Positions 33,231-42,826 of a stretch of 64,000 bases of DNA are shown piece after piece. Position numbers and translations under genes: made by a program. Source of the stretch: Paraflavisolibacter caeni (GTDB lineage: Bacteria; Bacteroidota; Bacteroidia; Chitinophagales; Chitinophagaceae). The number at the start of each line of letters is the position of its first letter. Within the stretch, counting starts at the first letter, position 1. Below the pieces are notes generated by a model. It worked only from the letters and a program-made list of their open reading frames with translations, was not told where the DNA came from and ran no database searches. Location of the stretch: contig NZ_JAOTIF010000001.1 of NCBI RefSeq assembly GCF_025628885.1, positions 248,001 through 312,000 of the forward strand, written 5' to 3'.

Positions 33231-34982
33231 TTAGCGAGGAGGCGTATTCATCATCGATATTGGGTTGTTCGTTACTTTCGGCCTTAGCAGGGAAATGCCC
33301 CCGGTGCCGTATTCAGAAACATAGATATTCCCGGTCTTTGTATCTTCAATCAGATCTAATGGCATGACGAGCCCGGAAAATCCTTCTATTGCAGAACCTT
33401 CTACAAAATTCAATATGCCTTTTCTGACCTTGCAGGGCGATAGGGTAATTAGATCATCCGTACTGTAACGTGCTATGATAAGTTTACCTTTCAATGCACC
33501 TCCAAACGCATTACTCTTGTATTCAATTACTCCGTTTGGCGACTTATTGTTGTGAAAATCAAAGACAAAACCCTGCCAATTGGCATCCGGAAGAGTACCA
33601 ACAGGATAATCATCTGTTTGTGCAGGATCAGTAGAATCGGTGGGGTTGCCTCCATTCAATACATACTCGCCACGTAAAGGATTAGGATGGCCATAGTATC
33701 CTCCCTTATGTATCCTGAACAGCAAATCTTTTTCAATTTGCTTCACTTTGGCTAAAGAGGGTATAGACGGCCCTTTATAAAGGGAGCCATCCGGTCTGCG
33801 GGCGCCTGCAATGGAAGCCGGTGTATTGCCCCCCGGAGCAGAACCATTGTTGGGTACATACAATTCCCCATTGCTATGCCATACCAGGTCATATGCATTG
33901 CGGATGCCCGTTGCATAAATAGTCAATGGTGCATCAGGAGCATAGGGATTATATGTGCCTCCACCTTCCGGGGTTTTTACATCTAAGGGTAACACTTTTC
34001 CCAACATCTTTAAATCCAATCTTAAAATAGTTGCTGATAATAAATGTTCTTTTCTGAACCCCCATGTTTTATCCGCTTCTCCCAAAGCGCTGTTGCTGCC
34101 TTGCGGGAAATATAAAGCGCCATCAGGGCCAAAGGCAAGACTATTGGTTAAGTGATCTTTATAAGAGCGGGGTAAGTGGATCAAAAGATCCTGAACGTTT
34201 TCAAGTTTTGGACCGCTTAAACGGGTGAGTTTCCCATCCCAATCAGGTCCGTCCTGAAAAACAAATGTGCTGTTGCTTACGTAGGCAATCAGATTATTTG
34301 CAGTGGATGAAGGGTCGAATGTAAGACCTATACTTAACCGCTGCTGCCGCTTACCTGATGCATCCTGGAGGGAATAAATTAATTCAGGATCGCTTAAGGT
34401 CCCATCGCCAAGCACAGAAAACCTGCTGATGATCCCATCTATGCCCAGCGCATATAATTTCCCATCAGGTCCAAACGTGAGCGAGGAATACATAGCCGGG
34501 GCGTTTGGCAGACGGACTTTTTCAAATTTTACATCGAGCAGTTCTTTTGAAGATGCTGAACCGGTAGTAAAGGTTGATGTATAAGGAATAAATGAGGCCC
34601 CGGAAAGGTCTTTTACACCCCTTGTTACAGTGAAAATATAGGTAGTGTTTAATTTCAAAGGATGATTCGGCACCAGGGTGATTACATTTCCTTTACGCGA
34701 AACGCTTAGTCTTGACGGTATTATCGCACCAGTTGATGCTTCTTTCAAATAAACCGTTGAGGGCTTAACGGTTGCCCTATTGATGCTTCCATTGGGTAGT
34801 TTTAAAATGCTGGTGGAAATAGATGCGTGTTCACTCACTAGTTGGATTTTATTTTCCGGACTTATGAGCACCGCATATGGCCTCTTGTAATGTTTGTAAT
34901 AGTAATAAGCGTAAAAAGAAAAAACAGTGAGCAATACAAAGAGAATGGATAATGTGAACTTGGTCGATGCTTTGAGTTTCAT
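33231..34982 (-). CDS. beta-propeller protein with N-terminal Ig-like domain (PQQ-type sugar dehydrogenase-like)
   Basis: A 583-residue secreted or membrane-anchored protein. A hydrophobic N-terminal segment (residues 9-27, FTLSILFVLLTVFSFYAYYYY) is followed by an Ig-like bacterial domain (about 37-140, SPENKIQLVS....TYIFTVTRGVKDLSG). The propeller domain (about 155-575) shows LTFGPDGKLYALG, LAFGPDGALYFPQGSNSALG and IYATGIRNAYDLVWHSNGELYVPNNGS, which resemble PQQ-dependent glucose/sorbosone dehydrogenases. The propeller may oxidise sugars or simply be a structural fold. No clear PQQ ligand pattern was verified. Confidence 0.75.
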   Translation of the reverse strand: MKLKASTKFTLSILFVLLTVFSFYAYYYYKHYKRPYAVLISPENKIQLVSEHASISTSILKLPNGSINRATVKPSTVYLKEASTGAIIPSRLSVSRKGNVITLVPNHPLKLNTTYIFTVTRGVKDLSGASFIPYTSTFTTGSASSKELLDVKFEKVRLPNAPAMYSSLTFGPDGKLYALGIDGIISRFSVLGDGTLSDPELIYSLQDASGKRQQRLSIGLTFDPSSTANNLIAYVSNSTFVFQDGPDWDGKLTRLSGPKLENVQDLLIHLPRSYKDHLTNSLAFGPDGALYFPQGSNSALGEADKTWGFRKEHLLSATILRLDLKMLGKVLPLDVKTPEGGGTYNPYAPDAPLTIYATGIRNAYDLVWHSNGELYVPNNGSAPGGNTPASIAGARRPDGSLYKGPSIPSLAKVKQIEKDLLFRIHKGGYYGHPNPLRGEYVLNGGNPTDSTDPAQTDDYPVGTLPDANWQGFVFDFHNNKSPNGVIEYKSNAFGGALKGKLIIARYSTDDLITLSPCKVRKGILNFVEGSAIEGFSGLVMPLDLIEDTKTGNIYVSEYGTGGISLLRPKVTNNPISMMNTPPR

Positions 34983-35141
34983 CGGAATCTGTATTTGGTA
35001 TGGTTAAGAGATAGGTAAATCCTCTTCAAAGTCCCGATAAATTTAAATAATCAACTATGGCGTAATCAATGATTAATGTCAGTCATGTATATGCGAAATG
35101 TCATGAAATGATGGTTAGTTAGATTTGTTTTTGCGGTAAAT

Positions 35142-35182
35142 TAAAAAGCAGCCCGGGGATTTACACTTTGGGCTGCTTTTTA
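35142..35182. terminator. intrinsic terminator after gcvP
   Basis: A 13-bp perfect inverted repeat (TAAAAAGCAGCCC / GGGCTGCTTTTTA) with a 15-nt loop. It lies 52 bp past the gcvP stop on the minus strand, with T-rich ends on both strands. Confidence 0.8.
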
Positions 35183-35233
35183 GCTATGAAGTCTATGCGG
35201 GTGCTCTGTTCAGAGCTTTATTGATCAATTCAA

Positions 35234-38074
35234 TCAGGATTCCTCTGCATAACTGCTGACAGGCTCGCAGGTACATTGCAGGTTCCGGTCACCGTAGGTA
35301 TCATTTACGCGGGCTACGGAAGGCCAGAACTTATTCAGCTTTACATAGTCAAGAGGGAAGGCTGCCATCTCGCGAGAGTAAGGCTTCTTCCAGTCGTCGC
35401 TGCAAACCACTTGCTGCGTGTGTGGCGCATTTTTCAATGGATTATCCTTTCTATCCAGGCTGCCATTTTCAATTAAATCGATCTCACGGCGGATGCTCAG
35501 TAAAGCATCACAGAAGCGGTCCAGTTCCTCTTTATCTTCACTTTCTGTAGGTTCGATCATAATGGTACCCGGAACAGGAAAACTCATTGTAGGTGCGTGA
35601 AAACCATAGTCCATCAGGCGTTTGGCTACATCCACCGCCTCAATATCTGCTCTCTTTTTAAATGGCCTCAAATCAACAATAAACTCGTGCGCACATTCTC
35701 CGTTATGGTTGGTGTACAAGATATCAAACGCTCCTTTCAGGCGCGATAACATGTAGTTGGCATTCAAAATGGCATATTCAGTTGCCTTGCGTACACCATC
35801 TGCTCCCAGCATCCGGATATAGGCATAAGAGATCAGGAGGATGGAGGCCGAACCATAAGGGGCAGAGGAAACATGCTTAGGTAAGTGTTGGGCCAGATGT
35901 GACTTTACACAAATAGGACCCATGCCAGGACCACCACCACCATGAGGGATAGCAAAGGTCTTGTGCAAGTTGAGGTGGCAAACGTCAGCACCGATTAGTC
36001 CCGGAGCTGTAAGACCTGATTGAGCGTTCATATTGGCGCCATCCATGTAAACCTGGCCGCCATGCTGGTGCACAATATCTGTGATCTCTTTTACCGTTTC
36101 TTCGTAAACACCGTAGGTACTTGGATAAGTAATCATAATACCAGAAAGGTTTGCAGCATGCTGCGCCGCTTTTGCCTTCAGGTCCGCTACATCAATGTAC
36201 CCGTTTTCAAGTGCTTTCACCACTACAACTTTCATTCCTGCCATAACTGCACTAGCCGGGTTGGTGCCGTGGGCTGAAATTGGAATCAGCATGATATTGC
36301 GGTGACTTTCTCCTTTACTTTCATGATATGCCTTAATGGTTAACAATCCTGCATATTCACCTTGGGCGCCACTATTAGGCTGAAGGCTGCAAGCGTCAAA
36401 GGCTGTGATCTCGCAAAGGTATTCGCTCAGGTCATTTACAATAGCCTGGTAACCCTGAACCTGCTCCAATGGGGCAAAGGGATGCATTTTGCTCCAGTGA
36501 TTCCAACTCAGAGGGATCATTTCAGAAGCAGCGTTCAACTTCATGGTACAACTGCCCAGGGAAATCATACTGTGATTGAGCGATAAGTCTTTATTTTCCA
36601 GCATTTTAATATACCTCATCATCTGCGTTTCGCTGCGGTGTGAATTAAATACCGGGTGTGTTAAAAATTCAGATGTACGCGTTAAAGTAGAAGGTATGTG
36701 ATAAAGTGATGCCTCATGTTGTATTTCAAAATAGACTGGGTCTATATCATTCACAAAAGAGTTAATGACATCGAAGAGCGCTGAAGTAGTGGTGGTCTCA
36801 TCTAAGGAAATACCAATATGCTTGTTGTCGAAATAGCGGAAATTAATGCGTTGGCGTTCAGCTTTTTCACGGAACGGCCTAATATCATCAACCTGTACCA
36901 GAATGGTATCAAAGAAATGCTTGTGAACAACTTTAAAGCCCAGATTGTCCAATGCCTCAGCCAGTGTTTGCGTCAGCAAAGCTACTCTTTTGGCAATATT
37001 GGTCAGCCCGTCAGGACCATGAAATACAGCATACATCGCAGCCATGTTGGCCAGGAGTGCTTGTGCTGTACAAATATTGGAGGTGGCTTTTTCTCTTTTA
37101 ATGTGCTGTTCCCTGGTCTGAAGCGCCATACGCAAAGCGCGGTTGCCTTGAGCATCGATACTCACTCCAATGATCCGGCCAGGTATATTTCGCTTGAATT
37201 CGTCTTGAACTGCAAAGAAAGCTGCATGAGGTCCACCATAGCCCATGGGAACACCAAAGCGCTGGGCAGAACCACAGGCTACATCGGCACCCAATTCGCC
37301 GGGAGGTGTTAACAAGGTGAGCGCCAGGAGGTCCGTGGTCATGGCAACAAAGCCACCCACCTCGTGAACCTGCTGAATGAAACCACGGTAGTCTTCAACG
37401 GCACCCTTGTTGTTTGGATATTGTACCAGGGCACCAAAATAGGTGTTGTCTAATCGGGCGGCCTGATAATCACCAAACACCAGTTGAATGTCCAAAGGCG
37501 CAGCACGGGTGATCAATACCTCCTTTGTCTGCGGGAAAGTTTCATTATCGACAAAGAACTTAGGACGGGTAATATGATCTACCTTGTTTAGAAAATGGAA
37601 GAACATGGTCATCGCTTCCGCAGCGGCAGTACCCTCGTCAAGCAGCGATGCATTGGCAATGGGCAGACCGGTAAGGTCGCTGACCATGGTTTGGAAGTTC
37701 AGAAGGCTTTCCAAACGGCCCTGGGCTATTTCAGCCTGGTAGGGTGTATACTGGGTGTACCAGCCTGGATTTTCAAAGATGTTCCTCAGGATAACACCTG
37801 GGGTAAGGGTGTCATAATAGCCTTGCCCAATATAATTTTTATATACTTTGTTTTGAAGGGAAACTTCCTTAATGTGTTGAAGATATTCGTTTTCACTCAT
37901 CGCAGGAGGTAGGTTTAATTCATGCCTCATGCGAATGTCAGAAGGGACGGTTTTGTTAATCAGTTCATTCAGGCTTTTAACGCCGATAGTGCGGAGCATT
38001 TCTGCTGTTTGATTTTCATCGGGACCGATATGCCTGCGCTGAAACTCAGTTGCCTGTATTTCCAGAAAATTCAT
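35234..38074 (-). CDS. gcvP: glycine dehydrogenase (decarboxylating), P protein
   Basis: A 946-residue single-chain P protein, so both halves (alpha and beta) are fused. The N-terminal half begins FQRRHIGPDENQ. The C-terminal half has the PLP-binding Lys in LNLHKTFAIPHGGGGPGMGP and the earlier SLGSCTMKLNAASEM and HGTNPASA motifs. It decarboxylates glycine and passes the aminomethyl group to GcvH. The other glycine cleavage genes are not adjacent. The leader upstream contains an intrinsic terminator pointing toward this gene (see findings). Length is normal for the family. Confidence 0.96.
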   Translation of the reverse strand: MNFLEIQATEFQRRHIGPDENQTAEMLRTIGVKSLNELINKTVPSDIRMRHELNLPPAMSENEYLQHIKEVSLQNKVYKNYIGQGYYDTLTPGVILRNIFENPGWYTQYTPYQAEIAQGRLESLLNFQTMVSDLTGLPIANASLLDEGTAAAEAMTMFFHFLNKVDHITRPKFFVDNETFPQTKEVLITRAAPLDIQLVFGDYQAARLDNTYFGALVQYPNNKGAVEDYRGFIQQVHEVGGFVAMTTDLLALTLLTPPGELGADVACGSAQRFGVPMGYGGPHAAFFAVQDEFKRNIPGRIIGVSIDAQGNRALRMALQTREQHIKREKATSNICTAQALLANMAAMYAVFHGPDGLTNIAKRVALLTQTLAEALDNLGFKVVHKHFFDTILVQVDDIRPFREKAERQRINFRYFDNKHIGISLDETTTTSALFDVINSFVNDIDPVYFEIQHEASLYHIPSTLTRTSEFLTHPVFNSHRSETQMMRYIKMLENKDLSLNHSMISLGSCTMKLNAASEMIPLSWNHWSKMHPFAPLEQVQGYQAIVNDLSEYLCEITAFDACSLQPNSGAQGEYAGLLTIKAYHESKGESHRNIMLIPISAHGTNPASAVMAGMKVVVVKALENGYIDVADLKAKAAQHAANLSGIMITYPSTYGVYEETVKEITDIVHQHGGQVYMDGANMNAQSGLTAPGLIGADVCHLNLHKTFAIPHGGGGPGMGPICVKSHLAQHLPKHVSSAPYGSASILLISYAYIRMLGADGVRKATEYAILNANYMLSRLKGAFDILYTNHNGECAHEFIVDLRPFKKRADIEAVDVAKRLMDYGFHAPTMSFPVPGTIMIEPTESEDKEELDRFCDALLSIRREIDLIENGSLDRKDNPLKNAPHTQQVVCSDDWKKPYSREMAAFPLDYVKLNKFWPSVARVNDTYGDRNLQCTCEPVSSYAEES

Positions 38075-38200
38075 AGATATAGTATTGCTGATAAATTGGG
38101 TGCAAAGTTAAGGCTCAAGCCATATCCCTTGAAGCAGAGTTTACCCCTATAGCCTTTTTATAGGTTTTAGAAGCGTTAATTTTAAATAAAAGAAATAAAA

Positions 38201-38222
38201 AGCCCCTCACTTCTGAGGGGCT
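38201..38222 (-). terminator. intrinsic terminator in the gcvP leader
   Basis: A 9-bp perfect stem (AGCCCCTCA / TGAGGGGCT) with a CTTC loop. On the minus strand it is followed by a T-rich stretch (plus strand AGAAATAAAA), so it ends minus-strand transcripts. No minus-strand gene lies just upstream of it, and gcvP starts 127 bp downstream. Confidence 0.8.
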
Positions 38223-38305
38223 CAATCATTTTACAAAACCCAAAAAACAATACTTATTTTACATAAATCATGCTGTGAAAATGAATCTTTCAAGTCATGA
38301 ATCCG

Positions 38306-38364
38306 AAGAATATATCGTATATTCTTGGAACCTACTGTCGTAGGACTTTTGTTGAAAAGTGTCC
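38306..38364. ncRNA. candidate structured RNA region upstream of gcvP
   Basis: Three close hairpins occur here: AAGAATATA/TATATTCTT (38306-38326, loop TCG), CCTAC/GTAGG (38331-38344), and GGACTTTT/AAAAGTGTCC (38343-38364, one bulge). They lie upstream (minus strand) of the terminator at 38201-38222. A small RNA or a regulatory leader is possible. No known riboswitch class was matched, and no TAnnTTTG box was seen before it on the minus strand. Confidence 0.35.
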
Positions 38365-38510
38365 TGTAAAATGACGTATTGAAGTTAAGAAATTTTCTAA
38401 ATAATATCCAAATTTTTTTGCCATTTACCACATGCGATTCATGGTTTCATATTCATAATTACTTTGCTATATTTTCCAAGCTCTCATATGGAGTAATTTT
38501 TTGTTTTCAC

Positions 38511-38524
38511 CTGATCTAAATCAA
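38511..38524 (+). promoter_or_regulatory. Crp/Fnr-type binding site before norB
   Basis: CTGAT-CTAA-ATCAA matches nine of the ten fixed positions in the FNR/DNR consensus TTGAT-N4-ATCAA. It lies 73 bp before the chosen norB start. If it acts as a class II site with its centre near -41, transcription would begin near 38559. Such sites in front of nitric oxide reductase genes are typically bound by NO- or oxygen-responsive regulators. Confidence 0.75.
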
Positions 38525-38596
38525 GTTTAACTCCTGATTTTTCTCAAATTAATAAAAGTATTGCGATACTTCTTTTGCGTTAAATTTAATCTAAAT

Positions 38597-40900
38597 ATGA
38601 AAAGTGTCAAAAGGCTTTGGATTGCATTTAGTCTGGTAGTAGGGGCTTCTTTCCTGGTGTTAGGGATTTATGGTTACGATATTTATCAAAAAGCACCACC
38701 CATTCCTGTCCAGGTAATCACTCCAGATGGTAAGGTATTATTTACCCGGGAAGAAATTAAAGACGGACAAAATGTTTGGCAGTCTATAGGTGGCCAACAG
38801 CTTGGAAGCGTATGGGGCCATGGAGCGTATCAGGCTCCTGACTGGAGTGCGGACTGGCTGCACCGGGAATCCATCTACATGCTGGATAAGATGGCCGCAC
38901 AAACTTATCATGCTCCGTTTTACCAGTTAAAAACAGAGCAGCAGGCGCTTTTGAAAGAGCAGTTGCAGCAGGATATCAGAAAGAATACATATGATCCGGA
39001 AACTGGTAAAATCACTGTTTCTAAACTGCGTGCAGAGGCAATTGCCGCAACAAGTGAGCACTATCAGGGCTTGTTTATGAATGAACCTTCCAAAGAATCG
39101 TTGCGTAAAGCATATTCTATTCCGGCAAACACGATCAAGGATTCAGGCCGCATGCACCTGATGAATGCCTTTTTCTTTTGGGCTTCCTGGTCTTGCGTAA
39201 CGAACCGGCCGGGATCTCAAGTGAGCTATACTCAAAACTGGCCTCCGGACAGAATTATTGGCAATACGCCTGCCAGTAATCTTGTTTTGTGGACTGGTTT
39301 CAGTGTGATCATTCTCCTGTTTGGTATTGGTGTATTGGTATATCAACATGCTAGAACAAAAGAAGACGAAGTGGAGCCGGAACATTTACCAAAGAAGGAT
39401 CCTTTACTGAGTATCGTGACTACACCTTCCATGAAAGCTACATTGAAATACTTCTGGGTAGTTTCCGCTCTTATTGTCTTGCAGGTATTCCTGGGCATTT
39501 TTACAGCACACTACGGAGTAGAAGGAAATGGCTTTTATGGCTTGTCCATTGCCAACCTGGTGCCTTATTCTATCAGCAGAACCTGGCACGTGCAATTAGC
39601 GATCTTTTGGATTGCTACATCCTGGCTAGCAACAGGGTTATACATCGCTCCGGCTGTATCTGGCTACGAACCTAAATTTCAACGCCTGGGTGTGAATTTC
39701 CTTTTCATCGCTTTACTTATTATCGTTGGAGGGTCGCTGCTTGGTCAATGGCTAGGCGTGATGCAAAAGTTGGGACTGATTGATAATTTCTGGTTTGGAC
39801 ACCAGGGATATGAATATGTAGACCTTGGCAGATTTTGGCAAATTTTCTTGTTTGTGGGCTTATGGTTATGGCTTACTTTAATGTACCGTGCGCTGGCGCC
39901 TGCCATCAAAAGCCGGTCTGCAGACAGGAACCTGTTGATTATGTTTATGATTGCTTCAACTGCTATCGCCCTGTTTTATGGCGCAGGTTTGATGTGGGGG
40001 CGTCATACCAATCTTGCTATTGCAGAATACTGGAGATGGTGGGTGGTGCACCTTTGGGTAGAAGGTTTCTTTGAAGTATTTGCAACTGTTGTTTCGGCCT
40101 TCCTGTTTGTACGTATGGGATTGTTGAAAATTAAAACCGCTTCCGTAAGTGTTCTATTTTCTACCATTATATTTCTTGCAGGTGGTATTTTAGGCACATT
40201 CCACCACTTATATTTTTCAGGTACACCAACTGCTGTATTAGCCCTGGGTGCCACCTTTAGTGCATTGGAAGTAGTGCCGCTGGTATTATTAGGTATTGAA
40301 GCCTATGGTAATTACCAGTTGAGTAAATCCACACTTTGGCTGGATGCATATAAATGGCCAATCTATTGCTTCATCGCTGTCGCCTTCTGGAACTTCCTGG
40401 GCGCTGGTATTTTTGGTTTCGTCATCAACCCTCCAATTGCTCTATACTACATGCAAGGTTTGAATACAACACCAGTGCATGGACATACTGCATTATTTGG
40501 CGTATATGGAATGTTGGGGATAGGCTTAATGCTGTTTGTATTAAGAGGCATATACAATAAGTATGCATGGAAGAATGGATTGTTGAAGTTCTCCTTCTGG
40601 AGCATTAATATAGGCTTGTTGTTAATGGTTGTGATCAGCGTGTTGCCAGTTGGTATTTTGCAAACGATGGCCAGTATAGAGCATGGTATGTGGTATGCCC
40701 GTTCCGCTGAGTTCTTGCAACAACCGGTTATGCAGAACTTACGCTGGATGCGTGCTTTTGGTGATCTGTTATTTGCAGCAGGTACTATTGGACTGGCATG
40801 GTTTGTCGTAGGGTTGGCAACAGGCAGGTCACTGGATAAAACTAAACTTTTGAAAGGCACAGGTGTTCGTAAGAAAACAGTTGAAGCAATTCTGGATTAA
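38597..40900 (+). CDS. norB: quinol-dependent nitric oxide reductase large subunit (qNOR)
   Basis: A 767-residue membrane enzyme taken from the ATG at 38597 (MKSVKRLW); the frame upstream begins with a TTG inside a small hairpin. It has the extra N-terminal domain that replaces NorC in the quinol type (residues about 1-230, with QSIGGQQLGSVWGHGAYQAPDWSADW), followed by about 12 further membrane helices. The heme-copper-oxidase-like metal histidines lie in HLWVEGFFEVFA, GTFHHLYFSGTP and HGHTALFGVYG. It reduces NO to N2O with electrons from quinol. The Crp/Fnr-type box upstream supports NO or low-oxygen control. No other denitrification gene is visible nearby. Confidence 0.93.
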   Translation: MKSVKRLWIAFSLVVGASFLVLGIYGYDIYQKAPPIPVQVITPDGKVLFTREEIKDGQNVWQSIGGQQLGSVWGHGAYQAPDWSADWLHRESIYMLDKMAAQTYHAPFYQLKTEQQALLKEQLQQDIRKNTYDPETGKITVSKLRAEAIAATSEHYQGLFMNEPSKESLRKAYSIPANTIKDSGRMHLMNAFFFWASWSCVTNRPGSQVSYTQNWPPDRIIGNTPASNLVLWTGFSVIILLFGIGVLVYQHARTKEDEVEPEHLPKKDPLLSIVTTPSMKATLKYFWVVSALIVLQVFLGIFTAHYGVEGNGFYGLSIANLVPYSISRTWHVQLAIFWIATSWLATGLYIAPAVSGYEPKFQRLGVNFLFIALLIIVGGSLLGQWLGVMQKLGLIDNFWFGHQGYEYVDLGRFWQIFLFVGLWLWLTLMYRALAPAIKSRSADRNLLIMFMIASTAIALFYGAGLMWGRHTNLAIAEYWRWWVVHLWVEGFFEVFATVVSAFLFVRMGLLKIKTASVSVLFSTIIFLAGGILGTFHHLYFSGTPTAVLALGATFSALEVVPLVLLGIEAYGNYQLSKSTLWLDAYKWPIYCFIAVAFWNFLGAGIFGFVINPPIALYYMQGLNTTPVHGHTALFGVYGMLGIGLMLFVLRGIYNKYAWKNGLLKFSFWSINIGLLLMVVISVLPVGILQTMASIEHGMWYARSAEFLQQPVMQNLRWMRAFGDLLFAAGTIGLAWFVVGLATGRSLDKTKLLKGTGVRKKTVEAILD

Positions 40901-41025
40901 TGGATTTTTTAGCATTTGTTAATGGCTGTTAAACACCGGTTAACGGCGGCTTGAAAATGCTGGAAGCATGATGCTTTGTCTAATTTTATGTGAGCAAAAA
41001 AATTACTCACTTAAAACAAATAACA

Positions 41026-41364
41026 ATGAAAAAGTTGATCATCCCTGTACTAGCCATGTTCTTTGTAGTTGGTACCGTTCACGCGCAGGCTCCAACAACT
41101 GCTAAGACAAAAACTAAACAGGAACAACCCGCCGTTGCTGCACAACACAAGGCTGCGCCAGCTAAGACAACTGAGGCTAAACCCAGTACTACTCCTGCTG
41201 CAAATAACCAGGCTGAAATGAAACAAAAGCAGGAAATGAAAAGTACTGCCAATCAAAAACCTTCAGCAAATAAAAGCACTGCGGCTACTAAGAAAACACA
41301 TAAGTCTCATGTGAAACACCATAACAGCCAACATAAAAATTCGACTGCCCCTAAATCCAAATAA
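41026..41364 (+). CDS. small secreted low-complexity protein
   Basis: A 112-residue protein taken from the ATG at 41026, which gives a signal peptide (MKKLIIPVLAMFFVVGTVHAQ). The mature part is almost entirely Lys, Thr, Ala, Gln and Ser (for example TAKTKTKQEQPAVAAQHKAAPAKT) with a His/Lys-rich end (KTHKSHVKHHNSQHK). Proteins like this are common in this group and have no known function. It is followed by a terminator, so it forms its own transcript between norB and the histidine kinase gene. Confidence 0.65.
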   Translation: MKKLIIPVLAMFFVVGTVHAQAPTTAKTKTKQEQPAVAAQHKAAPAKTTEAKPSTTPAANNQAEMKQKQEMKSTANQKPSANKSTAATKKTHKSHVKHHNSQHKNSTAPKSK

Positions 41365-41397
41365 AGAATGTTCCTGAATTGCAATTAGTAAAATGGC

Positions 41398-41426
41398 AAA
41401 GGCTTGCACTAATAGTGCAGGCCTTT
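41398..41426 (+). terminator. terminator after the low-complexity protein gene
   Basis: A 29-bp near-perfect hairpin (AAAGGC-TTGCAC / GTGCA-GGCCTTT around a TAATA loop). It lies 33 bp after the stop of the low-complexity protein gene. Confidence 0.7.
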
Positions 41427-41514
41427 AGTATGATAACATCCTTGAACCAGAAATCAATTGAACCGTCGATAATTTTGTGAAAGGAGCAGGTCAGTTTACC
41501 TTTAATGAAATATA

Positions 41515-42795
41515 ATGATTTTGCGTTCACAAACAATACGCCTGACGATCTTTATCAGTACTCTGGTCATTGCAGCCATCATTATATTTCAGCTGATATG
41601 GCTGAAAAAGGTTTATAATTTTGAACAGAAAGAGTTTGACCACAGCATAGCCAAGGCGGTACGTAACTTTTACGACGATATCAACAGCGATATTGATCCT
41701 GCTACACTTCTGAGCGACCTGATTTGGAGGAAAAATAGCCAGACTTATTTTGTACGCATCACTGAACCTGTGAACAATGACTCCCTGGCCTATTACATGC
41801 ATGCAGAACTAGAAGATGAAAATATTTTTACAGACTGTTTTATGGGGGTGTATAGCAGCCGGCTAAGACGGTATGTATTCCAGGCATTTTTGCCTTCAGC
41901 TACATCCAAAAATGCTTATAAAGTAGAGTTGCCTCTATCAAACGAAACCTATCCGCACATAACCTTGTTTTTCCCCCATAGACAGCAATATATTTTATCC
42001 TTAATGAACTTTTGGCTCATTACAAGCGCATTATTATTAGTGGTTTTGATTTTGTTCGGAGGGAGCCTTTACTACTTTTACCAGCAAAAGTTCCTGAACG
42101 AAACGCAGAAGGACTTTATCAACAACTTCACACACGAATTTAAAACACCAGTCTCTGTAATCAACCTGGCAGCAGAGACCCTGGAAAATCCGGAAATCGG
42201 GAACAGGCCGGAGCGGCTCTTGAAATATGCAGGTATTGTGAAATACCAGGGAAAATATCTGCAGGACCAAATAGAACGCCTGTTGCATTATGCTTATGCA
42301 GAATCAAACCATTTGAAGTTGAACAAAGCTGAAGTATTCCTGCATCCTGTCATAGAAAAATCATTGGATAATTTAGGGCCTTTGATCAGTGATAAGAAGG
42401 CCACAATCGAACTTCATTTGGATGCAGTAAACGATAAGGTACTCTCTGATCGTGGTTATTTATTGATCGTTGTGACCAACTTGATTGAAAATGCATTGAA
42501 ATATGCAGAACATCCCAAATTGATCATCAGTACAAACAATGAGAACAAGACATTTGTATTATCGATAAAGGATAATGGGAAAGGTATAGAGCACAAGCAT
42601 CTGCATAAAATTTTTAAGAAATTTTACCGGGTGACTAATGGTGAGCAGTCTCCGGGAAGAGGTTTTGGATTGGGGTTGCCATTTGTAAAACGCATCATCG
42701 ATGCTCATGGGGGAAAGATCTCAGTAGAAAGTATACCTGAGGTAGGCAGTAACTTTATTATTAAGCTTCCCAACGGTATAGGCTTTAGAAAATAG
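41515..42795 (+). CDS. two-transmembrane sensor histidine kinase
   Basis: A 426-residue kinase. Transmembrane helices lie at about residues 10-28 (TIFISTLVIAAIIIFQLIW) and 162-184 (LITSALLLVVLILFGGSLYYF), with a periplasmic sensor domain between. HisKA has the phosphorylated His in NNFTHEFKTPVSV. The catalytic domain has the N box NLIENALKYAEHP, the G box SIKDNGKGIE and the F/G region FGLGLPFVKRIIDAHGGKI. It probably phosphorylates the response regulator encoded 31 bp downstream. The signal is unknown. Confidence 0.93.
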   Translation: MILRSQTIRLTIFISTLVIAAIIIFQLIWLKKVYNFEQKEFDHSIAKAVRNFYDDINSDIDPATLLSDLIWRKNSQTYFVRITEPVNNDSLAYYMHAELEDENIFTDCFMGVYSSRLRRYVFQAFLPSATSKNAYKVELPLSNETYPHITLFFPHRQQYILSLMNFWLITSALLLVVLILFGGSLYYFYQQKFLNETQKDFINNFTHEFKTPVSVINLAAETLENPEIGNRPERLLKYAGIVKYQGKYLQDQIERLLHYAYAESNHLKLNKAEVFLHPVIEKSLDNLGPLISDKKATIELHLDAVNDKVLSDRGYLLIVVTNLIENALKYAEHPKLIISTNNENKTFVLSIKDNGKGIEHKHLHKIFKKFYRVTNGEQSPGRGFGLGLPFVKRIIDAHGGKISVESIPEVGSNFIIKLPNGIGFRK

Positions 42796-42826
42796 CTTTG
42801 TATATTACCTTCCTTATAGCTTCTTC

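Noticed and set aside
38075-38230. Glycine riboswitch before gcvP
   Set aside because: The conserved riboswitch core bases (for example GCCGAAGG-like) were not found, although a terminator is present.
38231-38431. 66-residue minus-strand frame before gcvP
   Set aside because: It has no family and odd composition, and it covers the hairpins, so a structured RNA fits better than coding.
38561-38596. Longer norB start from a TTG at 38561
   Set aside because: The start would lie inside a small hairpin and add a non-typical leader. The ATG at 38597 begins the usual first helix.
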